Virus record (IMG/VR): IMGVR_UViG_3300028384_000422
Span: 19,858 to 83,857 of that record
Strand: one strand, 5' to 3'
DNA: 64,000 nucleotides
DNA from: a virus
Each line of letters starts with the position of its first letter. The first letter of the stretch is position 1. Below the pieces are notes generated by a model. The model worked only from the letters and a program-made list of their open reading frames with translations, had not been told where the DNA came from and searched no databases. The translations under genes and the position numbers were made by a program. This document shows positions 11,101-23,100 of this stretch, piece after piece.

Positions 11101-14100
11101 TATTCAACAATCTCTTGAGTCTTTTCTAGAGTATAGAGAGTTTCTGCAATTTCACTTTCAACATGACTCAATGTGATTGGGTTGACTGTTCTATTAACAT
11201 ACAGTGCAGAAGCATCCCAGATTTTATCATTACTACCATTTCTCAAGTCATTTACAAGAGCATCGAGAATATCACGAACATCATCCTCACAATTGATTTC
11301 TCCACCAGGAACAGTGAAATAAGGATAGCGATTCTTCATGATATAAACTGCTTCATTCGCAATAAAGTCCTTATTGAGAATAATGTTATCAGCAGCATTG
11401 ATATAACGATGAGAGTTGCCAGTAAATCCAGTAACTCCAATACCTGTGGAGGACCTAGATGTTGCTAAGATTGCATCATTATTAAAGTACTCATCTGCAG
11501 TGAAGGACTCACCACCAGACCAGTCTTCAACATAAGTTTGACCTTCTTCTCCATCAAAGTGAAGAAGAAGTTTTGTAGTTGCATCACCTTGGAACATTCC
11601 TGTAGGAGCAGTGAATGCTGCGGTATAACGGTTAGTTGTAGAAACACGAAGTTCGTCAATGTAACCAGCAAATTCGTTTGCGCCTGCATAGTCACCACCG
11701 ATTCTGAGAGGTTTAGCGGCATAGTTATTAGCATCAATACCAACACCTCTCTCAACACCATCAATATACAGTTTGGTGCCTCCAGAAGCGGTAGAAGAGC
11801 GAACAACTGCAATATGATACCAAACATTGTTATTAAGCGTGGTAAGACCAGAAGTTGCAATATCTACATTATTTGAATTAAAACGAACTTGACCAGCTTC
11901 AAGATACAAACGACCAGCAACATCAGATGCCTGAGTGCGGAAGTCGAGAAGAGTCTTAGTTCCACTCAAAGAAGCAGAAAGGGGCTTCACCCAAAGTTCA
12001 ATTGTATACGCAGCAGTGCCGAATGCAAATTCACTCGAAGATGGAGTGCTAATGTATTCGTCGATAGGAACAGCACCAACGTTGACTGTAATCGTAGTAG
12101 AAGTTACTGCACTGATAGCAAGTGCTGTACCAGATGCAGGATCAGTAGAACGAGGATACGACTTATTGGAAGTATCTCCATCTTGATCGCATGTGAATGT
12201 AACAGCGTTATCTGCGATTGTGACAGTGTTGGAAGTGGTAAGAGAGTGATTACCAATCTCAAGGGTCATTGCACCCGTTGCAGGGTTATATGACGTGCCT
12301 GTAGCAGCAGTGTATGTGCCTGTAGCACCACCGCCAGCAACAATACCATCGGCAACACCACTTACAAATGTATGATCGGAAAGACCAGCAGAGAGTGCTA
12401 AACAGGAAGATCCAAACTTCTCATTGTAAGTATTAATATAAGCACCTGCTTCCCATGTCCACTGGAAGTAATCTTGACCATTACGTTGTGAGCGACCAAT
12501 CTTACCAACATAAACGGTGTTAATAGCAGAGTTATAACCGATAACTTCTGCTTTTGTATCACGGGTTCTAATAATTTGACCAGCAGCAAAGAAACCATCA
12601 CCAATCTTATCAGTGAATGTTAGTTTTCTAACAACGCCGTTCTCTATTTGGAAATCACCAACATTGTTACCGTAATCAATTTTATAGTTACGAACAATTT
12701 CATCAGCATCAAAATCTCCAGATGCATTATCATAAGGAATTACATAATTATTAATCTGTTCATTTGCAGGGAAGTTAGAGTTAAATGCGGTTGCATTATC
12801 ACCATACTGAACAACATTGACTTGAGAAGAGGAAATATCGTCGAGGATTACGTTAGGATAAGTTTGAGATGCAATTCTGTTGAACAGCAGACCGAAGAAA
12901 GAAGAACCTTCAGAAATATTGACCTGACCAATAAACTCTTGAGTTGTAGGATCTTGATATGTGGCAGTAGCAGTAACTCTTGCAACAACACCCGACTGAG
13001 CACCGATAATGACATCATTAAGTTGAATATCAAACAATCCAGGTGTAGACTGATATGTACCAGCAGTCTTACTTAAAGTAAGTGCATTAGTAACAGAAAT
13101 AGCAGTTCCATATACAGGAGCATCTTCTTGCTGAGGTGCTGCAGCGGTTCCATTTTGACCTCTAGTTACTCCAATAGTAGTAGACTCACTACCATCAGTA
13201 ACAGAGTTAACTAAGAAGATTTCGGAACCGACTTGATAGTTATCGCCAACAACGAATGTTCCTGCAGCAACAGGCGAATCTGTAGCAGCAGATACATCAA
13301 TTACTTCAATATTAGTGGTTGCAGCACCGATAGTGTAGCGCAGTTTTGCAACAGGTGTTTCTTGACCTCTTTCCAGGTTAATCTGTTCAACAATAGCAGT
13401 ATCGCCATCGAAGTTGGTAATTTTCTCACCGAAAACAAACAGACCCAGATTTGTAACTGCTGTGTTAGTTGCTAAGTTAGCATTAAATCCAGTAGTGCTA
13501 CCAGTGATCAATTCACCGATAATAAACGTGCCAGACTCCATGAAACCGTTAACTGTGTCACCAACAACACTAGTAACAATCAATCGTGCAGCAGAACTAG
13601 TACCAACTAATGTATTACCAGCTAACGGGAAAATACCACTCTGATTAGTAAATGTCAGAGAAATAGTATTGATTTGATCAATGGTAATATTTACATACTT
13701 AACACTTGCAGGAGGTGAAGGAGGTTCTTGGAAAACAATAGAATCATTTTGAATTTCAAACGATGTTCCAGGGTTCTGAACGATACCGTTAAGAACAATC
13801 ATTAACTGATTAGCGTTTGCAACAACGTTGTCTCCATCAACAGTTAGAGGGAACGCAATGCGCTCACCATCAAACAGATTAGAAATGTCATCCAATCTTT
13901 GAACAACAGAGGTTAAGATGTTCTCAGAAGAGGTCAGTCTCTTTTGACGGAACAGAACTTCTGTATTATTGAATTCGGAATATACAGGTTCAACCAGAGC
14001 AAAGTTCTGAATATTAGGAACAATTGCAGCTTGTGTAAGTTCAACCGACTTAGTTAACTCGAAGAAAGTCTCTTTATTAGGAACGAATCCATACTCATTT

Positions 14101-17100
14101 AAGTTCAGTTCACCAAAGACCTTGAAGGATGCTGGGTGAACGTTCTTGATAAGAATTTCTTTCCACTCACCAATCGAAACAGCAGACTTAACAGCATAGG
14201 AGAAGTCCTGATAATAGTAAGAGTCTTGAATCTTCTGAATAATTTCAGACGGTTTACCAACGTCATCGATAAACTGACCCGTAGTTTCTGTAATAGAACC
14301 AATTTCAAGAACACCTTTAGCAATCTTCAGATCACTAATAATACCAGAAGATTTAGAAATAACACCTGTGATTCTTTGATTTGCAGAGAAGTCGCCAGTA
14401 TAGTCAACGATCTTGAGAATTCTAGGACCAACTTGCCAACCACTATTTGTAGAAACATAACCAGTTGCTGTTGCAACATCCAGAGAATCACCTTGATATA
14501 CAAGTTCACCCTCAAGGAATGTAGAAGTTCCAACATTTGCCGTTGCAGAACCACCGAAAGATTCAGTCAAGATAGACTGACGACCATTACCTGCATTACT
14601 GAATGTAAGTGCGTCACCCAGTTCTGCGTTAGCAGGAGTGATAGCAAGTTTTAACTGATCATCTTCCAAAGAGTTTGCTGTACCAGCAATTGCATAATAA
14701 GTGGTAGATCCGTTTAAACGACCAGTTGCGCCAGATGACAGAGGGAATTCTGCACCATCACCAGTATCAGTTACCGAAACCGTAACTTCAGCACCATTTG
14801 TAATACCATGAGGGAAGGAGAATTGAAGCAGACCTAAGTCAAGGTTGATAACATAGTTGAAAGAAGATTTCAGACTTACAGTAGGTGTAGAAGAATAACC
14901 AGCACCAGGATCTTTGATCAAAATTTGATCCAAACGACCATTCTTAATTGTTGCCTCAGCAACAGCACCAGAACCGCCACCACCAGAGATAATAACAGCA
15001 GGTGCCTGAGAATAACCCGAACCAGGATCATTGACAGTAATACTAGTAAGAATGCTAGTAGATGTTAACTGTGCGTTGATTGGGAAAGTAATTTCAGGAC
15101 GCAACGTATAGTCATGAGGATAATCATAACCAAAGTTATTGTTCTTAAGTTTCTTGATCTTACCGACCTTATCACCCTTAGTGAAAACAGATGCTCCAGA
15201 ACCGAAGGAGGGAATAACAACCTCAACTTCAGCACCAGAACCAGTCAAACCAGCACCAAGAATACCATCAACAGAATCAATATCAATAGTTGCAGTGGTA
15301 TAACCTTTACCAGGAGAGGTAACCGTAACTGCTTGAATCTGTCCAGGGATTGCATCACCTTCAGAGTCAGTGCCATCAGCAACAGTAATTTCTACTAATC
15401 CACCTTCACCATCACCTGCAATAGGAACACCTCGATATTGACCAACTGCATATTCAGTTCCAGGTTCATTAATTTGAACTCTCTCAATTTGTCTTGTAGA
15501 TTGAATATCAGAAACAATAGGTAATCTCTGATAGAATCCACCAGCGTTAACAACTCTAATGTCACTGATAGAACCAACTGCTTTCTTAGAACTAGTGCTA
15601 TAAGACGCTTGACTGATATCTGCAGGACCTTCAGGCTCATTCAGCAGAGGGAATTTAATAATGTCAGCACCACGAGTAATTGTTGCACCAGCAACACCAC
15701 TGAGTTGGAATGTTCCGACATATGGAGAATCTACAACGTCAAGATAACTACCAGGAATGACAGGAGAATCATCACCCGTTCTAGAAGGATCAAAGTAGTA
15801 CGAGATATTGGTTACAATGTTTCTATCAACCTTGAGTTTAACAGTAGGAGTAGGTTGACCTTCACCAGTAAGACCAGGAGTTCCAACACGTTCAATAGAG
15901 TTGAATGAATATTCCAACTTATACAGGTTATCCTTAGAGAAGGATAAGTTGCCACCTTCAAGAGAGGAATGACTAAGGTCAAACAGATATTGATGACCAT
16001 AATACATCTTCAAGGTAGGAGACTTCGAGAAGATACTAACACCCGATGCTGTTGTAGCAGGATCAGAAACTGCTGCAGCAGTTAACTTGTAAACAAATTC
16101 CAGAGGACTGATTACTTGATTGACTGCGAACGCACCATCATATTCATCATATGTAACTCCACCAACATCTTGAGACGGGTTACCATCAACAAAGATAACA
16201 TCACCAGCATCAAGATAATGATTAGTATCGGTAATTACATAAACTTCATCGCCATTCTCACGAGCAGTGACTTGAAGAATCTTAGTAAGATTTGTAATTA
16301 CAGTAACTTTGGTAACACCAGTCAGACCTGTAATTTGAGCGGTGCTATATGCAGAATTGAATGAAATATTTCCAGAAGCAATCTGAACAACAGATCCAAC
16401 AATATACGGGGAAGATCCGCTAACTTCGTCAATTCTAATGGAATAATCATCATCAGAATATGGTTTGAATACTGCATATTCATCAAGATTATTAGTTCCA
16501 CCTATATCAGTAGGAGCGTTAAAGTCTGCCAGATCAAGATCAAAGGTTCCAGGAGTAGTATTAATTACTTGTGCAAAAGAGTAACTATCAATCTGATTAA
16601 TATCATTAGGAATTACACCAGTAATACCATAAGTAGACTGTTCATTAAACTGCTCTGTAGAGAGACGACCCGTGTTCAGATCGTTAGACCAAGTGTTATT
16701 ATTAACCGCAACAAAAACATGATTGGTTGTAGTATCAACCTTAGTAATATATCCGCTGTTAATAAATGCTCCTGATGTATTCCTCAGTACTAACTTAGAA
16801 CCAACGGTAAATCTAAATGACTGATTAATAGTCAGTTTTTGAATATTATCAATCTTAAGAGTATTTGTTACTTTGAAGAAATATCTATCTTTAACAACTG
16901 CAGTTACCTGCAACTTCTGAGAACCAGGAGAAGGAACAGTTGCAGTTCTGGAACTCCATATATCCTGAGTATAAGTCAATGTCTCAGAATCTTGAGTCAT
17001 TGTAGTATCCGCATCATCAAAGTCAAGTGATTGTAGACCAGCATCACCTAAAGCATACTCGGAAGTAGAAATAGTAAGAGTGGATCCTGTAACAGGAGTT

Positions 17101-20100
17101 ACTGCAGTTCTTGTAAATGCAATACCAGTATTTGTCTGAGTTGCCTTATCACCAAGTCTTACAGCATCAGCATCCTTGTCAACTTTAAGTCCAAAACCAG
17201 CGTAATCAATGTAATCGTAACGACCCAGATAATCAGGGAACCAAGTAAGATCGGTGTATGTGTAGGAAAGTCCAATTGCACCATTAGTTGGAAGAACCGA
17301 GATATCACTAGGTGTAGTAGGAGTAACGGCACGATTTCTCAGACGGAAGTTATCAGTAATATACTGACCTTGCTCATTTACACGGAATGTGCCAGTAGTG
17401 CCATCTTTACCAGAGATTTGACCAACTAAGAAATCTTTGTTTGCAAAATTAGTGTCGGAAAGAGTTGCGGTAATTACTGAAATGCCATTGACATATACAG
17501 TGAATGTATTACCATCTCTCTTAAGACCAATAAACTGCCAAGTGTCATCAGCAAACATCGTAGTTTGCGTAGATTGTACAGCACTTCCTAAGTTGATGGT
17601 TGTAGTGTTATTAGTAACAACTAAGGAGAGTTTACCATCAGCAACGTTGTAATACAACCAAAGACCACCTGTAGCATCGGTGGCATCACCAATAGAGAAT
17701 AAGGTATGTTGAGTGATACCAGAAACAGCAGTGAAATTGGTATCTTTAAAGATCTGCATTTCGGCAGTCCAGTTACCATTCAACTTAGTTCCTAATTGAG
17801 CGCCAGTAACTTTTAGGTTGCCTCTTGTCCAAGTGCTTTGACCAGTCTGATAACCATAGATCTTTGCATATCCACCATCGTAATCCAAAGAACCGCTAGT
17901 AGATTCGGTAGTCAGTGTGTAATGTCCAGTGGTATCAGTAGTTGTAGATCCCGTATTAAAGGGGAAAATAAACTCGTTACGGTTCCAAGAGATCTGACCG
18001 AAGACATGAACGTCTGCAGAGTTGTCTACATCTAAAGAGTGTGCGGTAATACCTTCAATATTTGCTTCGTCGAAGTTATTGGTAGTATGATTTTTAACAA
18101 TACCATTATAACCAATCTTAACTGTATCTACAGTCTTCAACCCAGTTGTATTATCAGTACGATTAAATGCAACGTTCAGATCACCGAAAATGTCGATTTC
18201 TGAATTGCCAACCATATCAACTTCTCTACCAGGAGCAACATAACGATAGTTCCAGATAAGAGCACCGTCAGTATTAATCTTACCAACCCAGAAACTATCT
18301 TTGTTGGTATCATCGGACTTAAGACGACAATTACCTAAAACATAAATTTCATTAAATTCGTCAATACACAGACTAGTATTCAAAGTTGAATATAAGGTGT
18401 TTGTATACTTCTTAATCCAAACACTGGTAATTGCAGATGCTCCGATGGACGCTTTACCAACTGCCACATCGACATCGCCAGCAACGTTAGTGTCAGCAAC
18501 TTCTAGTGAATAATAGATGTCTTCTCCATTGACAATGATGTCAGTGATCTTTTCAGATTTATTTGACGATGCAAACTTTCTCTTAACTGAGAAGTTACCG
18601 CTAGTATCAATAGATGCGATGAATGCATCTTCAGGACTTACCGAGTTTGTATTAGTAAAACCACCAATTAAGAAACGAGTATCAGAATACTTAACAAGAG
18701 ATGTAACAACATCACCACGGGTGCTACCAGAAATACCAGCATAACCTTTCTGAAAAGTCAGTGTTGCACTTAAACCATTATCTGCTTGAGTATACTTAGC
18801 AAGAATAATGTCTGGGTTATAATCAGCAAGAATGCTGCTATTTGGTCTATTTTGTCCAACTACCCAAACCGCGTTACCATCAACAACCAGTTTTGAAAAT
18901 TCTGCTTCCTGTTGTCCAGTACCAAGTTCTAATGTTTTCTGCCATTCTTTAACACCTGTAGCAGAGAGTTTAGCAACAAATGCAACTACATTATCACTAG
19001 CATCTTTTGTCTTGCCACAAATGAATACCTCTTTATTGTCATTGACAAAGGTATCGTTGACCTTTACATAGTCATTGTTATTGATAAAGGAGACATAATA
19101 ATCTGCCTTTTTGAATACCTGTGGGTGAGAAAGAATGACTCTAGGATTACTTGTATATCCAGAACCAGAATTAAGGATATTGACAGTATCGATAGATCCA
19201 ACAGAAGATACGACTGCCTGTAGTCTAGCATCAGCACCACTGTCACTATCAATAACAATTGTGGGAGGAATATCTTCATTATAACCAGAACCAGTCTGAT
19301 TAATAATAATCTCTTCGATACCCGTATATTGACGAACAATAAACTGCTTGTTAGTGTTGTCCATAACAGGACTGTAGTCAACAAATACAGTATCACCAAC
19401 AACCAGGTTATGAGGTTCTTCAGTTGTTAAGACACCATAATTTTGTCCACTAATACTTTCAAAGGTATAAGCTTCTACAGTTTCTCCCTTAATTCTAGAA
19501 ACACGAGCGGAAACACCAGATCCACCAGTATTAGTATTATCAAAGATAAGTCTATCATCGACCTGATAGGAAAGTCCTGGGTTTTCAATTGTAAATCCAG
19601 TTACAGAAGCATCCTCAAACTTAGTAGTCGTTTCAACTTCAATATCAACCTTAGAATCCAGTTTTACCTTCGGGAAATAATCATAAAGTTGCAAAGGAGA
19701 TTCTTCAAAGACCTGATCGGGATCATCAAGTTCTGCCTGTTCAATAACACCACTTCTATCTTCGTCTTCTACTTCAAACAGAAGAATATCACCGTTTTCT
19801 AATGTCAATGCATTTGTAGATGCATTAGGAGCACGCTCAACATCGATGTCAACATTCTCATATGGATCGCGATAACGAACAACACCAGTTGGAATATTCT
19901 GTTGAACTGCATCGGTGCTCAAGTTCCACTTATCAACAACGGAGTTGAAGCTAGGACCAAGAACATATGGGAATACAGGATTACCTGCTTCTGCAGCATC
20001 AATAGTGACAAAATAGCAATATCTACCTTCGGGGAAATCAGGTGTTTTGCAGAAACGACCGTTATATTGGTCTAGATCACCTGAGTTAAAAACATATTGA

Positions 20101-23100
20101 TAGTCTTCAACGAAATTACCTGCCGCTTCTTCAGAAAGTAAGGGACCAGCAGTTCTTACGGGATTTGGATTAGTATCAACGTTGTATACCAATTCGGTCT
20201 TCAGACTATAAGAAGTACGCATTCTGGTAATCGAAGATCCTTGATCCGTAGGATCAGTATATGCATAAGGACCGTAAATCGGGTTACCATCAAACGCCCA
20301 ACCAATAATAGGAGAGTGAACAAGTTGATCTTCTTGCTCAAGAATACTACCAGCAGTGTCTTGGAAAAGATTATCACCGAGAATATATCTCAGTCTTTGT
20401 GGGTTGGAGATGTGTGCATATTCTCCACCATACTGATTATTAAATCCTTCAGCAACAAATCCTTTTGCACTATCAATTGTGGAAGTTTCTTGTAAGTTAT
20501 ATGTCCACTTGAATACTTGTGCTGAGAATTGAGCACCTTGACCAATAGAATTCAAGTTGATAATAGTTTGTCCTTGAGTATATCCAATACCCTTGTTAAC
20601 AATAGTGATACCAGTAACTCTACCAGCATTTTCACCATCAGTATCAATAGTCGCTCTTGCTACAGCACCGAAACCATCACCTTGAATTTGAATCTCTGGT
20701 GCAGTAGTGTATCCAGATCCAGCAGAAATAATAGCAATAGAAATAATTCTACCATTATTAACAATTGGTTGAGCAACTGCACCAGAACCAGAACTCAGTG
20801 TAACAGTAGGAGTTGAAGTATAAGAAACACCACCATTAACGATATTGACAGATTTGATAGGACCTCTAACAAATGCAGTACCAGTAGCACCTGTTCCGCC
20901 TCCACCAACAATAGTAATAGAAGGTTGAGATGTATATCCAGTTCCACCCTCATTGATAAGAATTCTAGAAACTACACCCTTAGTGATAATTGCCGTTGCA
21001 GACGCACCAGAACCGCCTCCACCAACGATAGAGACGAGAGGGGAGGATGTATACCCAGAACCACCAGAATCAACTGTAATCTCGCTAATAGCACCATCAA
21101 CAACTACATCTGCAGTAGCACCAGTTCCTCCACCACCATCAATGGTGATAACAGGGGGATTTGCTGCATCATATCCCTCACCTTTGTTGGGGATATCAAT
21201 TGAAGTAACTGCACCAAAAGTTTTTGTGATAGTAGACTTATAGGACCATACTGAGACACCATTCACCCATGTTCCAATAGGACCAGAAGCAATTGTATTC
21301 TTAGTCGAAATAGTTACAGGTGATGTGGGGAATCTGTTCAGTTTACGCTGATTACCAGGTAAAAGAGCAGATCCAGGGAAAGGACCAATATTATAGTTCG
21401 GAATACCCGTAGATGCAACGTAAACGTAGTTGTCATTAAAGAAAGTATTCTGAATGTTAGTGGTATAAGGTCCAATAGCATTAAGAACAATCTGACTATC
21501 AGATTTACCCTTGTTCAAGTCAATAGAAACAAGAATATTACCTTGAGGAACTGTAGTTGCAGGTTGAGGTAATTGATATTGGAAAACCGTAGAACTATCT
21601 CTGGAAGTTACCAAAAACGTTCCGTTATAGATGATTGGGTTTGCACCATAGACCGTAACTTGGTCTCCAACCAAAAGACCGTGAGGATTAGAGCAAGTAA
21701 CAGTTGCAGACTGGTTATTTACACCACCAAAAGTGATACCAGATACTTCAACCAGTTTTTTAACGTTATACAACCAAGTTGTTAACTGAGAAGACGTTCC
21801 TGTGCCACCCAGTTTAGAAACTGACAGTTTATCACCAGGAAGATAATAAGAACCTGTGTCAGTAAGAGTGGTTTGTTGAGCATCAACAATACCAACAATA
21901 TTCATTACAACTTCTTGAGCAGTGCCCTTGTTTAAGAAGATTGTAAAGTTGGAAGAAACCTCTGTAGCAGAATCCCAGTCTTCTACAGTTCCATTTACAG
22001 AACGGGTACACTCAATGAACTGGTTTAGTGACTTTTCTTTGTATTGAATGACTTCTCTGCCAAGTCCACTACCAATTACAAATTCTCCGTTTCTTTCTGG
22101 CCAACCAATCGTAGAGTCAACGGTGATAATACTATCAGTAGTGTTGAGAGGTTCTGCGAGACGAGTTTTATAAGGAACAGTAAAAGTTCCTGTAATAGTT
22201 TCTTCAGAAAGAACAAGTTCAAAGATTTCTACATCAGAAGTTTTAATCGAAATATAGTTTTCAACCAAAGCACTTGCTGCTTGGACATTAGAGTCTGCAA
22301 TATCCGCTTCTTGAGTAATCAGAGCGTCTCTGATGTCTACAGGATTACCACTAACCAAAGTGGCACGAAGAATTGTGTCAACAGACCAAGTTGCAGCAGA
22401 GGGTTTGATGATTTGGTCTTTCGGATACGAAATAGAGACCGTTTCACCATAAAGTAATTTGAAAAGATATGCAATACTAAACGAAGTTCCTTTTGCTGAA
22501 TAAAAATCTTTAATTGACTTGATTGCGTTACGAACGTCAATCTTTTTATAGTCTAATTGAGGAACATCGGGTAAAAACTGCTCAGTATACTTGTCAAGCA
22601 GTCTTTTAATGAATAAAGCATCCAAACACTTGACTTCTGCGTCTACTGCAGCAGATGCCGCTAACGTATTATTAGAAAACTTGGCATTACCATCTTCGGT
22701 ATAAGAGGTTATGCCACTTGCAGATCTGGCACAACCATTAAACGCCGCTTTATCATATTCTGTTCCTGATTTTTGAACTTCAAAACCAGTTACCTCATTA
22801 AGACCGATTTCAACTGATGCCTGAGCAGAAGGAGGGTCCTGAATGACAATCTTTGGGGGTTGTGTGACGCTGTAACCAGTACCAAACTCAGTTACGTTAA
22901 TATCAGTAATCTGACCATTAAAGATCGATGCTACTGCCTTAGCGCCAGTTCCTCCAGAGTAGTTACCTTGAGCATCAGTGCGAGTGTCAACGATATAAAC
23001 CGAAGGGATCTCATCATATCCACTACCACCATTAAGAAGTTCGATACCGATAACACGACCATTACCATCGACTCTAGTTTCAAGAACTTGAGCACCAACT

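Noticed and set aside
9780-12330. Possible CRISPR or tandem DNA repeat array
   Set aside because: The similarity is at protein level with diverged DNA and unequal spacing, inside a coding frame. There are no uniform repeat-spacer units.
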